A stretch of DNA of 64,000 bases, taken from positions 43,344 through 107,343 of the forward strand of contig CAXKVR010000671.1 of NCBI GenBank assembly GCA_964058845.1, given 5' to 3'. The notes under the pieces are model-generated. The model was not told where the DNA came from and ran no database searches. It was given only the letters and a program-made list of their open reading frames with translations. Position 1 is the stretch's first letter. Each line of letters begins with the position of its first letter. Source of the stretch: Carex sylvatica. Lineage: Eukaryota; Streptophyta; Magnoliopsida; Poales; Cyperaceae. Both the position numbers and the translations under genes were made by a program. Below, piece after piece: positions 24,806-36,873 of this stretch.

Positions 24806-26062
24806 TTAACAGGATACCTCCAGTCTTGGCTCAAAACAGAACCCAGAGAACAACTGGAGAGGAAAGCGCTTGCTAACAGGACACCTGGCGGACCATCTCC
24901 ATTGCTTCTTCTCCGTATCAAATACCAATAGAGCTGTGGACCCATAACTCTGAATATAAACCAACTCATCAGACCCACTACTAGCAAAAACATCATCAAG
25001 CTCCCCAAAGCCTTGAAAATATTTATGGGGCATCTTTGCAACCTCTCTCCACACCTTATTCTGGCACAACTCCCATATTCCTATTCCTTTTATTATATCA
25101 GGCCGGTCATTTTTAGCAATTCCACCCACCAATACCAGTCTATCGTTCAAGTTCATTAATCGTCCACATGTCAGTGCACACGGCACGGTTATCGATAAGT
25201 GCATGAGAGAACCAGAAGAAGAAACAATGTTGTACATTATAAGCCTGTGCCGAGGTACAGTATTTGCTATTACACCAGTGGATTGGATCAAGCAGTATAA
25301 AAAACCGTTACATATTACACTGTCATCACCACCTCTCCAGCCACTGAAAACCTCCTTAACAGGCGTGACCCACTTGCCCGAACCAGACCCATATAGGTGG
25401 ACCACAAACTCCCATTGATGGAAGTCATCTGAGACCTGTTTCGACCTAACCAATGAAACAATATAATTCAAAGATTTCTTATCAACAGAAATTGCAACTG
25501 TGCTGTAGTCGGGCTGAGAGTCTCCGGAAGGTTCTGGAAGCTGCCTCCACTCGTGAATTATCGGGTTTGAAACAAATACCCGGCTCCATGAATCTGAATC
25601 CATGCAACAGACAAGGCCAGAGGAAGAGGAGACAAACCAGTTTGACTTCTCAATGCAAGGGAGGTGGAAAGAGAACCACTTGCGGGTTAACGGGTCAAAT
25701 GCAAACCCACCTGGAGAGGCCTCACTGGTGCAGGTGAACATGAAATACCACGGCTTCGATTTGCTACCAGGGGAAAACAAGGAACAGCGGCGTGAGTGAA
25801 TGATTTCATGCCACCGCTTGCATGTCAAAGAGGCACGAATCACGCTAGAGATGGGAAGGAAGGAGAAGATTCGCTCGAACACATCATCAGGTAAAACCGA
25901 GTCAATAGAGAGGTCAGAGAGAGTAAGGATATCAGGTGCATCGAGATCTGTGCGGCAGTCAGTGGGTTCTGTGGTCAATGGGAGTTTGAAATGGTCCAAT
26001 GGAAAGGAATCCCAGGATAGCTCGTCAACCTCCATTCTGAGATGCAGCTGGTCAAGTTGCAT
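24806..26062 (-). CDS. HWS: HAWAIIAN SKIRT-like F-box/kelch protein, copy 2
   Basis: The 418-aa protein is a close paralogue of the one at 4658-5941. By eye about 20 substitutions separate them over 418 aligned residues, and copy 2 lacks 9 residues after the MYNIV stretch (copy 1 reads MYDIITASVKGRLCSSSGS there). The F-box (residues about 57-96, LPDDVFERIFSFLPISSVIR onward) and the C-terminal kelch-like blocks are intact, and there is no stop or frameshift. The 27-bp deletion keeps the frame and falls in a variable linker. The same splice acceptor precedes the ATG. The role inferred is again SCF substrate recognition, as for Arabidopsis HWS. The reading frame is under some constraint, since changes are mostly single residues outside the core motifs. 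Confidence 0.86.
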   Translation of the reverse strand: MQLDQLHLRMEVDELSWDSFPLDHFKLPLTTEPTDCRTDLDAPDILTLSDLSIDSVLPDDVFERIFSFLPISSVIRASLTCKRWHEIIHSRRCSLFSPGSKSKPWYFMFTCTSEASPGGFAFDPLTRKWFSFHLPCIEKSNWFVSSSSGLVCCMDSDSWSRVFVSNPIIHEWRQLPEPSGDSQPDYSTVAISVDKKSLNYIVSLVRSKQVSDDFHQWEFVVHLYGSGSGKWVTPVKEVFSGWRGGDDSVICNGFLYCLIQSTGVIANTVPRHRLIMYNIVSSSGSLMHLSITVPCALTCGRLMNLNDRLVLVGGIAKNDRPDIIKGIGIWELCQNKVWREVAKMPHKYFQGFGELDDVFASSGSDELVYIQSYGSTALLVFDTEKKQWRWSARCPVSKRFPLQLFSGFCFEPRLEVSC

Positions 26063-27658
26063 GCAAGTGAAGTTCGCTGCAATTATTAAGAAGTGAAACT
26101 CAAAACTAGTACTACGAAATTATGGGTAGCAATGAGAAAGGAAGGGTAGGCAAACTCAAAACAGGTGGGATAATAAAAAGCACCAAAACAACCCCTCATT
26201 TCCCCTTTATAAATGTGGACGGAAGCAATGAGAAAGGAAGGGTAGGCAAACTCTGGTCCATACTAAAATACCTGTTCATTTCCATGACTTCCACCTGAAC
26301 CAAATTAACTGGCGATGAATCAGTCTTAGCATTATTGAATAATCCTAAAATCCAACATGGTTATTAACCAGATTGACTCAAAATCCAAAATTAATCTGAA
26401 AATCTAATAGGACTAAAACATACTGATAGACCGACATTAGCTGACCTAAGATAGCCCAATCCGACTTAGAGAAACCCAAAATAAACCTAAAAGGAATTTT
26501 ACTACCATGCACTGAATGATCCAAAACCAAAAAATCAGCACAATGGAAGTGACCTATAGACCTGATGAAAACTGATTCAGTACTTGAGGCACCATGACCC
26601 AAGATAATTTGACCTGATACTGACCCGGACCCTAGAATGGCCTGAACCCAACTTCAATTGACGCAAACACATTCCAGACTACCCGTTTACCACAATTATT
26701 TCAGACATCTTTTGGATGAAATATTGAAGCAAAGAATAGCTATGTATGGTAGCAGTATCCACAACCACTTTGGACCTTTTTCAAATGATATTATATGGTT
26801 TAAAAAGGGCACACATGAAATTATTCCTAAAAAATGAACCAGTAGCTTATGACAACCTAATGTACCATGTACCGCAAGTCCTTAATATTAACATACTGGC
26901 ATTAGCTTATTCTACATTGGATCATTTTTGGTATCTAAGGGGTAGTTCAGAAATATGGGATTGACCAGTCAAAGGATGACAGAACTTGAGACTGAGTCTT
27001 TGAAAGAAACAATGCATAACAGCATAAGCTGATTATATTTTATTAAATTAAAAAGGACATACATTATTGATGGTACCTTTACAATAATGCATACTTACGA
27101 GAAAAAGGTTAAAAAATAATACAGCCAAACACATGCCAAAACAGTTTTTCCTAAGACAAGGAACAAGTAACAAAATAAGGTAGGATTTTTCCTTGGATAC
27201 AATATAAGGTAGGATTTTTTCTTGGATATAATTCACATGATAACAAAGGTCAGTTTAACATCACTTGTATCATAAATTGATCACAAATACCAACGTTATA
27301 CAACCTAACGTCTACTAAATCAAATTACTCAAAATAAATGGACCATGGTTAAATCACTGAAACTAAGGAGGATGTTTATCAGCCAAGCACTGGATATTTT
27401 AATATTTTCTACTTTATTCGAAAGCACCCTCCAAAAGAAAAAAAAAATCCAGCAACTGATACCAATGCCAGTAAAAGCACAACGAGATAACCTGAGAAAC
27501 TATTACAAAGTTAGAAGGGGAATAGGTCAAAGAATGCCCCAATGGCCTCTTCTTACTCAATTGTAGCTTCAAATACAACAAAAATATAACAATTAACAAA
27601 TCTATGAATCGTCTGAAAAGTACCTCCGAAGAAGCAAAAAATATCAGAGAACTTGCCG

Positions 27659-27763
27659 CTAAAACCCGAGCTTTTTCGTCTCGGCGTGCACTATATAGCT
27701 TCCCTCGTAATGGGCATCGCGAAATTTCGCCCAAATCGCATGAAAGATGTGGAGAAATAGCAT
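27659..27763 (-). promoter_or_regulatory. 34-codon upstream ORF in leader of F-box copy 2
   Basis: It starts with MLFLHIFHAIWAKF and ends EGSYIVHAETKKLGF before TAG. It uses the same ATG as the 20-codon uORF of copy 1, but small indels put its tail in a different frame. Confidence 0.4.
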
Positions 27764-27942
27764 TTGATATAAACAAAACAAGCGATTTCTCCCTCTAATA
27801 ATCTACGGGAGAGAAAGAGGGGAGAAAAAAATCAAATCCCCCTCTCGTTTTCTTCTCTCGGGATTAGAGAACGAGATAAGCCAAAAGAGAGGAGATGGAA
27901 CAGGGAATAGCTGAGAGAGATCAGAAAACGACAGGCTCGAGT

Positions 27943-28183
27943 AATAAGCAAACAAGGGGAGAAATTTTCATCATATCCACAGGAAAACAAAATCTAAAAA
28001 TCAGCCCTCACCTTTTTTTTTAAAACTACCCCTACTAAATTCAGTTAGTAGAAGAACAAACTAATTCAAAAAACAAACAAACAATAATTTCCAATTATTA
28101 ACCTAAACACACACCTAATATACAAAATAATAATTCAAAATAGTCGCTAATCACTACTTTTTTATCTCACTCAAACGGACCTG
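27943..28183. mobile_element. About 240-bp insertion in the leader of copy 2
   Basis: Defined by comparison with copy 1, where ACGACAGGCTC and the GTTTTCGTTTGG block are nearly adjacent (8030-8060). No clear terminal repeats or target duplication were seen, so its class is unknown. Confidence 0.5.
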
Positions 28184-28639
28184 CGTAGTTTTGATTTGGT
28201 TTCCTCTCCTATTTTGACAGATGGGTTCAGTGCTCATAGACTTGGCTAGGAAAGGGACTTGCTCTAAATAATGAAATTAGCACTACATAACATATTACAC
28301 ATCAATAATCATTTAAAATTTGATATGCTTCTAAGAGCATTTACATCCCAGCAACTCAAATAAATTTCTAAATAAATTTCTAACTCTCACATTTTAAAAT
28401 TAATTTTAGAGTTTTTATCAAGCCACGTCAACAATAAATTAATAAAGAGAAACAATCTGAGCTAATAATTTGACCAACATAGAGTTTATTAATAGTTTCT
28501 TAATAAGAAACTTTATTGTATAATTCTAAATAAAAAATTCTTCTACATTCTTGAAATTGAATAAAAAACTGTCACATCATATTAGACACTCTAATAATAC
28601 TAGAGATGTAGAATGACGCAAAAAATAACTAATATTCTG

Positions 28640-29640
28640 ACTTACGGTTAAAGGCCGAGCCAAAATAATTTACATGGTGGAATAAAAATTTTGAGCAAGA
28701 TATAATTTTATAATTATTTAGAGGTAGGTATAATTTTGTTAGTTTTAAAGTTTAAGTGTAATTTTTATATTTATTTAAAAAGACACGAAAATAAAATAAA
28801 ATTTTTGATAAAAAAAAATTGAGTCGGAACCAGTGTTCTAAATAGCTAACTATAGCGGCGCTATAACTTTTATGGACCATAAACGCTAAACTATGAGATA
28901 AAAGTGCGCTAACTCAGCTACGACCGCTATTACCGCTATATGCGACCCGCTATAGCTACCGCTATGCTACATGGACTTTTTTTTTGCAATTTATATGGGC
29001 TTTTGTACTTCAATTCTTATTTCTAATGCTACATGGTCTTTTACGATAAGTATGCTAAACAAACTATATGCTTCTGTTTTTATTTGTGATTTATTCTCTC
29101 ATTCTATATCGAGAAATATTCAAATATTAATTCTTCATTTTGATTGCTCTTCGCATAGTATTCATTTATAAAATTATTATCGTTCATTTGTAAAAATATT
29201 ATCTTTTGTTTCAATTGAAAACTGATTTTGATTATTATTATAATATATAAATATGTATATTGACTTCATTTACCTTATAAAATTAATTGTTCTTTGTCTA
29301 TTATAATATGTAATACTATGAAGTATGAACTATTAAATAATGTTACTTTTTAGATTTTTTTTTTCTTCTTATTTGCATAATTAATAAAAAAGTATAGAGT
29401 TAGATTAGTTGTCATTTAGTTGTTACATCAATTCTCTAATATTGATTATGTTGATAATTAGTAGAAATATAGAATATAAAATTTGAAAAAAGAAAATCGC
29501 TATGTATGATAGCTACGCTATTCGCAATAGTTTTTTTTTTTGTCTCCTCGCTGTGCCGCTATAATCACTATTTAGAACCTTGGTCGGAACAAAACGAGTG
29601 TCTCTAATTTCACTTAGCTCTGCCACTGCTTGCAGCTTGT
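28640..29640. mobile_element. Decayed outer element hosting a hAT insertion
   Basis: The left part begins near AAAGGCCGAGCC and the right part ends near TTAGCTCTGCCACTGC, resembling GGCGGAGCC/GGCTCTGCC-ended plant repeats. The hAT element at 28831-29582 splits it. A further fragment of similar style (AGGAGCGGAGGCATAAATTT) lies at 29975-30100. Tentative. Confidence 0.35.
28831..29582. mobile_element. Non-autonomous hAT element, copy 2 (752 bp)
   Basis: Ends CAGTGTTCTAAATAGC and TATTTAGAACCTTG match copy 1 at 17998-18764, and the interior is closely similar throughout. Perfect 8-bp target duplications GTCGGAAC lie at 28823-28830 and 29583-29590. It has no transposase, so it relied on an autonomous partner. 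Confidence 0.92.
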
Positions 29641-29746
29641 TTGGAAAAATCTTTAGAGTCAGTCTCTACTTCTCTCATGCCAAAAAAAAAAAAATCAGTG
29701 TCATTTCAATTAGCTAAAATGAACATTAAAATATCTTGAAATACCC

Positions 29747-29854
29747 ACATACTTAAACAGAAATAAACACATATTTCTTTTAGTTTAAAATAAATATTTA
29801 ACATACTTAAACAGAAATAAATACATATTTATTTTAGTTTAAAATAAATATTTA
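29747..29854. repeat. 54-bp tandem duplication
   Basis: Two head-to-tail units (29747-29800, 29801-29854) starting ACATACTTAAACAGAAATAA differ at two or three positions. Confidence 0.85.
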
Positions 29855-29859
29855 AAGTT

Positions 29860-30660
29860 ATTAAACGTTTTGACTAAGCAGTTATCTTAATTTTTTTTTA
29901 ATTCAACATTCAAATTTCTCAAGAATGCACATATATTTTGACCAAATTAACTACTCCATCAGTCCATCAAGCCAGGAGCGGAGGCATAAATTTGAATTAT
30001 GGGGTCAACTATAAAAAAAAAATTCCTTACGAAGAACTTGGAGGCCGATAATATAAAGTTTTTTAAAATATTAGGGGTCAATTTTGTTTAACATACATAG
30101 AAAAATATGGCACAATATCTTACAATAAATAGAGTTGTTAAACTTTTTTCCAATAGTGCTTGATTTTATATTTGAGCTTCTTTACTTTACTGGTGCGCTA
30201 TTAAATTTGGAACATTAATTATTCTTCATGCAGTTTATTATGAATCTCTCTCCTTTTTTTCTCTGTTTTTTTTAAAGATTGGTAGCAGCTACCAATATTG
30301 AAGTTTATTATGAATCTCTCTGGATATCCTTTTGTGCCACGATTATTTTTTGCTATTAATGCATGTAAACATGTGTTAGCGATTCTCTAGCATATATATG
30401 TCTAGAGAACAATCAGAGGATCCGTTGGAATAAACACGATTATTGCAAGACAAGTTCTTGGTTTGGCCGAAATTGAGTTAGCTTTGTAATGAAAAGATAG
30501 AAATTTGTTTTGTTTATAGTTTGTTTCAAACTTTTGTAAGATTCATGCATTTGTGACCTGGATTTTGAACAGATATTGAATAGTAAAGATAGGTCCTTGG
30601 AAGTCTATGGCTCTATGCTCAGCGTGGGACCCACAACAAGCAGGTGTGAGCCGTCAAATG
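29860..30660. other. No gene seen; AT-rich spacer with repeat debris
   Basis: Non-coding sequence. A short direct repeat of AAGTTTATTATGAATCTCTC-like sequence occurs at about 30230 and 30300. Confidence 0.5.
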
Positions 30661-30668
30661 AGGGGTGT

Positions 30669-30700
<32 letters not shown>
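30669..30700. repeat. (GA)n microsatellite
   Basis: About 15 uninterrupted GA units. Confidence 0.9.
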
Positions 30701-30701
<1 letters not shown>

Positions 30702-30783
30702 GTAACTTTGCAAGGGTATGGGCAATTGGGCATGCGTTGTGGAGAGAAGGCAATAGGGTTAGGTAAAGGACCAGGAGGGCCAT

Positions 30784-30978
30784 GAATGCGTATCCTCTGC
30801 AGTAACTCAAAAGTGAATCTTTTGATTTAATAAATTTGAGACGTCTGATTTTAACATAAGAGCTTTCAATATTAGTGCAGATCTAGTCCGCGCAAATCTT
30901 AAAATAGATCGGACAGTTGAGATTCATTAACCGAAAGATTTCCTTTTCAGTTAATGCAGAGGATACAAATTCGGGGGA
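30784..30978. mobile_element. 195-bp MITE of the GTATCCTCTG family
   Basis: Left end GAATGCGTATCCTCTGCAG and right end CTGCA-like GCAGAGGATACAAATTC are inverted repeats. The first 30 bp are nearly identical to the element at about 16890. Flanks GGAGGGCCAT and GGGGGACCAT match at 8 of 10 bases, a possible decayed target duplication. Confidence 0.75.
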
Positions 30979-30989
30979 CCATGGGGTGC

Positions 30990-32545
30990 CTCCACCAATC
31001 ATAAAAGAAACTCAATCCATCCCTAATTCCCAAGTCCCACCTCAAGCTCTTTCTGGCCCACTCTCTTGCAATCTATATAATATATTACATTTGGAACTTT
31101 TATTTCTTTATCCCTCATTTCTTTTCATAACTGTCAAAGCATCTTCTATTTTAAAGTTTTATGAAACATGAACCTTTAAGTAAACAAAAATTTAAGACAC
31201 ATACAAAATTTTAAATTAACCTACTTCATAAGTAACGCAGACACATACAAAATTTTAAATTTATTAAATTAATTTAATATAAAGTCAAGGATTAAAAAAT
31301 AACAAAAAATGATTGCATTAAAATAATTTATAAATCTTTATTTTCTTAATGTATGACTTTGTATTAATTGAATTTTAAAATTTCAGAAATTTACACGTAC
31401 ACGCATCATTTGTTAAGTAAAATTGTTTTAATAATTTGAATTCATTATTTAAAATCAATTCAATAAATTAATTTTAGAGTTATGCTCATCAACTTCTCTC
31501 GATGAGCATAGCACATGTTTTATTTAATCTATATTATGTAGTGTATTATAATCAGCATTTAATATTTATTGATCACTTTATTGTTTATAAGTTATCGTAA
31601 AATGGCTAAGTGATAGTTCTTTGATCGTCGAAAGAATGCTACACGCTAGAAATTTCGGCTGAAAGCCATGTTCAGTATGCACGCTATTTTTTTACTGACC
31701 ATCGCATTTAATGCAGCTCTAGTTTACTAATATCATTTGCATGCAGATAATTATGTAAACATCAGAATTGGAAAAGAAAAAAATTTAGGGAAAACCCATG
31801 AAACAATAAAATGACAATTGTTACGAAGAGTTCCTCATCATATGATAAAACTTTATTTATACTTCGAACATATTCTAACCATCTTGTAAGATTTGAAGAA
31901 TGAAAAGGTATTCTATTTGGTATTTCGATTAAGCTTAAAGGCATATAAGTCTATCCAACCTTATTTTCTTACATGTGGCAACTTTTTGTGATGCACAAGG
32001 ATCTAATTATTGTAGTTTCGTTTGCTTTCATTCGTGTCAGACAAAATAGGGTTGGATCAGAATTCTAGGACTTGTTATTTCAACACTCTAAAGTCTAAAG
32101 TTTACTTGTTATTTCTTACAGATTTAATTTCGAGTTCAACATTTACAAAACAAAATGATTTCAATATAGTAATTGATGTTAATGTTCCTGTCTTTTTTTC
32201 TTGAATTTTGATTTTAATAATCGTACTATCCATATAATAATATTGTTTGGAGTGTGAAATTTTAGATTTTCCTTTTTAAAAAGATTAAATTGATTGCTAA
32301 ATATCTGAATGTTTGTAATTTTAGAAAGACCAGATTGATTCTTAAAATCTTTATTCATAGCAATTTGATCCTTTGAAGGCTTGAACCTCTTCAATATCTA
32401 ACTAAATAAATCAAGCTCGTTATTCAATAAGTCCGCCAAAGTCAACAGTCAAAAGTCTACTACAAACCAAGACCCAGCAATGGAACCCAATTAAACCTAT
32501 AATTTTTGTACGTCGGAAAGTTGTATGGTTAAAAAGATGTGCCAA

Positions 32546-32550
<5 letters not shown>
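30990..32550. other. No gene seen; AT-rich with decayed foldback sequence
   Basis: A direct repeat of ACACATACAAAATTTTAAAT lies at about 31198 and 31241. A small hairpin TATGCTCATC/GATGAGCATA occurs near 31484-31512 and may be an element end. No open frame is convincing. Confidence 0.5.
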
Positions 32551-32552
<2 letters not shown>

Positions 32553-32587
<35 letters not shown>

Positions 32588-33032
32588 GGGCTAATATGTT
32601 TTCGGAAGCATATGAACCGAAGTGCTTACGGTCCAAATTTGAAATTTCAAAACTCAAAAAGTCGATCCGAACCGTTCATCTTGTTCTCCATATTAATATC
32701 TGCTTGGAGACCATATTTTACAGTTTTCTGAATTTTTTTACTATTTATTAAGTATTTTACAAAATTGTTGATCCAACGGTGGCTGCTGATTTTACTGTTT
32801 TGTTAAGCCACCGTTGGATCAACAATTTTGTAAAAGACTTAATAAATAGTAAAATAATTCAGAAAAATGTAAAATTTGGTCTCCAAGCAGATATTAATAT
32901 GGAGAACAAGATGAACGGTTCGGATCGACTTTTTGAGTTTTGAAATTTCAAATTTGAACCGTAAGCACTTCGGTTCATATGCTTCCGAAAGCATATTAGC
33001 CCCCCCTCTCTCTCTCTCTCTATATATATATA
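32553..33032. mobile_element. Near-perfect snapback MITE with (TA)n(GA)n ends
   Basis: The arms (about 32575-32790 and 32800-33021) are almost perfect reverse complements across more than 200 bp, with a short loop (about 32787-32803). The outermost bases are TATATAGAGAGAGAG on the left and CTCTCTCTATATATA on the right, so a TA/GA microsatellite is part of, or a target for, each end. Very low arm divergence suggests a young or gene-converted copy. Its arm core is shared with 49159-49578 and 60181-60618. Confidence 0.9.
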
Positions 33033-36000
33033 CTTTTTGAGTTTTAAAATTTCAAATTTGTAAAAATTCGGGATATCAAATCCTAATTTTGATACACTTG
33101 TTATCACAAGCTGCACACAGGACCGCATCTAATTTTGTAAAAAATGGGGTGAATTGAATTATAAATTCGGTTACCCTTGAGGGTTCCGAGTATATGATTT
33201 GGTACACCCTTTTTTCAAAAAAAAATAAAATAAAATAGGGGGTGTGCCGCATCAGAAATTCGGTACTTTTGTCTTTAAGATTTTTAGTAGATTGTTTATT
33301 GCAGAGAGGTAAAGAGAGGTGTAACGAATCCTCTATGCAGTACTGATATATATATTACGTTTTATAAAAAAAGTTCGTGGATGAGAGGATTTTTTTTCCA
33401 ATTTAAATTACTAATTTAGGAACGCTTTTATTTGATTTTAAAGTGGTACTATTATTTGATGTAACCTTACAAGGTGTTTCATTGTTTTACTTCATCGTGT
33501 TGTTCCTCTTCTTTTCTTTGCTTATATTTTGCTATATATGCCCCGTGCTAATTGAGTAATAACAAATTATCGCTGACATGTTGGATTATTTTTGTGCTTT
33601 ATTCCCACCTATCGAAAACATTACCCAGCTCATTTCCCAAATCATGTTATGAGTTGATCTATTTATTATGTTGCTCCCTTGATACTTGATTAATGTCTTC
33701 TGATGAACATGGGACCCAATTTGGAATCATAGTCATCAATCGCAATAAATTTTACTCATTAGAGAAATATATAGTATGGATGACCTTTTTTTGTTTTGAC
33801 ATAAGAAGAAAATTGAAGTTCTAAAAATATTTTTCGGAGTAAACGTTAGATTTCAAATTTATTATTTCTTACATGCAAAGATAATATCATAATCTAAATT
33901 CTGAACACCTTTTGTTACGAATTAGTAATTGTTTCACCAAAAGTGTAATGGTCCTGAGTAATGATATAAAATCTACTCAATTGATGTCTCATTATTGTTT
34001 TGTTCTTTTTAGCTTTTTTGTTTTATTTATATATTTGTTATTTTGTCATTTTTAGAACAAGCTGCATTGTTAGATATGATGTGGTTCTGTCACAACACAT
34101 GATATGTGAATTGCGTATTATGTTCATTCATGTGCCGTGATTATTTATCAGAAATTATGACATTACACAACACAATACACGTACTAACCTAATCACGCCC
34201 AACAAGGCACAACACGCAACAAGAATAGTAAAAATTTATGTCATTATTTATTTCAAACAACTATTAAAACTAATTGTTTATACGTTTTGTTTTATTTTTG
34301 TCATTTGTAGAACTAATTGCATTGTTAGATATGATGTGTATAATAAGTTATGATACAGTTTCGTCACAATATGTAATTCACATATTTTGTGTCATGTTCA
34401 TTCACGGGTCATGATTATCTATAAGTCCATTATTTTGTATCATGCTCAGTTGATGGAAGGGAGTCGAGGAGCCAAAAAAGGCCACGACAACGTAGGTCTT
34501 TTTTTTTTTTTTTCTTTCACATTTTATAAATAAAACTTTCAGTTTATGATATTTATAAATAAGTCCATTATTATTTCAAAGAAACTCATTGAACACTTTT
34601 TATAAATAAATCTTTAAGTATTGTAAATTAAAAAAAACAAATTTATTAAATTTTCAGAATATTACAATTACATTGGAGATTCGAATTGGTAGCTGTAAAA
34701 CATTCCTCTTCTTAATATATAGTTATAATAGAATTTTTTAATGAAAGGAATATCACCGTACACATATGTAATATAGCCACCGCTAGTCAAATCCGCCAGT
34801 GAACAAACATATGTTAATTGTACCGTGTCAAATGATAATAATAATAATTGTCTCTTCAAGTGCATCATAAGAACTTAAATAGGTTTTTATAATTTACAAT
34901 GCCATTATTGGTCAGAGGTAGGGTGTGTTGTCTTATACTGTCTCAGTCGCTGTCAGATTCTGATAGGCTGCTATTTATTGTTGCTAGTTGGAGGTCTGCA
35001 ATGACAACTTTCATTCACCAGCTGTTTCTACTACTATTTACAACTGGACAACAGATCTGACCTTTTCTTTCAAATTCGAGTTCTCATGCTGCGTTAGCCG
35101 TTTTAGTACGTTATTACGGTCTTATGTAAATAATCGTATACTCTTACGTGGGAAGTGAGTTACATGGCGTCTGATAGGCAACAGATGTATTCTCTGACAG
35201 ATGCAGCACAAAACCTGTTCCTTTCATGCTTCCATCAAAGTCACATCTCTGAATAATAAAGATATCAATGTACAATCTCTCCATTATATCACTACTGGAG
35301 AGATATTTTTATGTCCTTAGCCTTCTTCAGTTCTTCATTTCTTCCTTTTAGTCTTTACCAGTGATATTTTTCATTATGATGATGATGATGATGAAATAAC
35401 AATACAAAAGTATCACTTTTTAATTAAACATCAAACTTTATGGACAAAGTATGTTTACAATTTTGCACAAACAATTGCTAATTTAGATTCAATAAAATTA
35501 TTAAATTACTAATATAAATAATAATAATAAAATCTTAAAAGTTTATCTCCGTTTAAATTGGATGATTTACAATACAACGATAAAATAATTGACAATGTCG
35601 ATATGATAAAGAATGACACGTCACAGGATTTAATTCATTGATATATTACCCATTGCGAATGTACTATAAATCCAGTTATCAATTCATCATACTGTTATTG
35701 ACATCTTTTCATATTTATGACTACTATTTCGTCATCGATTATTATTAAAAAAAAATTTACCACTAAACCACTGTTGTAAAATAATTCTATTTGATAAAAT
35801 AACACCGAGTCTGTTGTAAAACCATTGTTACATTTAATTTAGCCTTTATGAACACCGAGTCTGTTGAGAATTTTAAATAGACACTACCATCGTTTTTTAA
35901 ATTAATTAAAAGTGCTTATGGAATTCATTTCAACCGATAAAATCATAATTTTCCATTCAGATTAAGCTTATTTTTCACACACACAACAACAACAAATGAT

Positions 36001-36168
36001 CAGGTTAAGTTTGTCAATCGCCGCCGTCCGGAGTTTATAATAATAATCAATAAATGACAACTCTGAAATTAAACAATTTATATGCAGAACCAGGTCGTGG
36101 GATCATGCCATGAATATTTTGTTACAATATGATATTACTCTGTTAATTAAAAAAGGTTAACATCTCAC
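33033..36168. other. No gene seen; AT-rich intergenic sequence
   Basis: 33033-33062 repeats an arm fragment of the adjacent MITE (CTTTTTGAGTTTTAAAATTT). 34045-34420 contains a diverged direct repeat. A (GAT)n tract lies at 35378-35393. No family-level coding match was found. Confidence 0.5.
34045..34425. repeat. Diverged direct repeat of about 100 bp
   Basis: About 34045-34150 and 34303-34425 share GCATTGTTAGATATGATGTG, a GTCACAA block and ATGTTCATTC followed by CATGATTAT/CGTGATTAT, with about 260 bp between starts. Confidence 0.65.
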
Positions 36169-36384
36169 CTATGTTACTCGGATACTTCATTATAGACTCC
36201 GTCCATATCAGATACTGATACGCGTCCGATATGGTACCGATATGTATTCGATATGCCAGCTGGCGTATCGGCTTATGTGGCGTATTCTTAATCAGTCGAT
36301 ACGATCGCCGATACTCTGTTGAAATTGCTGGATACGGCATGCAGGATACGTGTGGATACGGTTGGATTCAACCATTAATGCATG

Positions 36385-36443
36385 CCCGTGAACCGACCGT
36401 GAGTCGCGCCCGTGAACCGACCGTGAGTCGCGCCCGCGAACCG
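36385..36443. repeat. 24-bp GC-rich tandem repeat
   Basis: Two full units beginning CCCGTGAACCGACCGTGAGT and a partial third lie in the element at 36169-36873. They stand out against the AT-rich background. Confidence 0.85.
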
Positions 36444-36492
36444 CTCCGCACCCATGGTCCGCGATACACCAGCAGCGCCAATCTTTAATTTT

Positions 36493-36572
36493 AGCGGAGT
36501 GCAGGATTCGAACTTGGAATTTCTAATTGAGAAACAAAATCTTTGAGCACTCTACCAGAGTTTGCTTGTGTC
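36493..36572 (-). repeat. tRNA-like sequence, probably SINE head or tRNA relic
   Basis: On the minus strand an A-box-like TGGTAGAGTGC is followed by a B-box GTTCGAATCC about 40 nt downstream. The expected acceptor stem does not pair, so it is not a functional tRNA gene. Confidence 0.4.
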
Positions 36573-36873
36573 TCGTACTAGTAACACTGTTATTTAATCG
36601 AAGTTAGACTGAGTTTGTGTCTTATATAAGAATTTGATTTGTGTCTTTGACCACTCTGTCAGAGTTTAGCTGACTATTCAATAAATTAGACTTTTTTAAT
36701 ATATTCATCTATTTAATTAATTTTTTTATGATTATTTAAATGCAACATATAAAATAATAAAAAATAATATATATATAATAGACATATCGTATCCTAAATT
36801 TTTAAAAATTACCGTATCACCGTATCCGTATCGTATCCGATACGATACTCATATCCGTATCCATGCAACATAG

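Larger units (their letters stand above)
27626..28260 (-). promoter_or_regulatory. Leader exon and upstream region of F-box copy 2, interrupted
   Basis: 27626-27942 matches the copy-1 leader, including the donor GGAG|GTACTT. About 240 bp at 27943-28183 is not present in copy 1, where the matching flanks are adjacent. Beyond it, a further 75 bp still matches (GTTTTGATTTGG, TTGACAGATGG). The copy-1 TATA box has no counterpart here. Confidence 0.55.
36169..36873. mobile_element. Inverted-repeat element with CTATGTT ends
   Basis: Left end CTATGTTACTCGGATAC and right end GTATCCATGCAACATAG are inverted repeats, and subterminal sequence is dense in GATACGG/CCGTATC motifs. The pattern resembles widespread plant non-autonomous elements that begin with CTATGTTGCTCGGA. 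The interior includes a 24-bp tandem repeat and a tRNA-like segment. Confidence 0.65.

Noticed and set aside
36493..36572. Functional tRNA gene on the minus strand
   Set aside because: A- and B-box-like motifs exist, but the acceptor stem does not pair.
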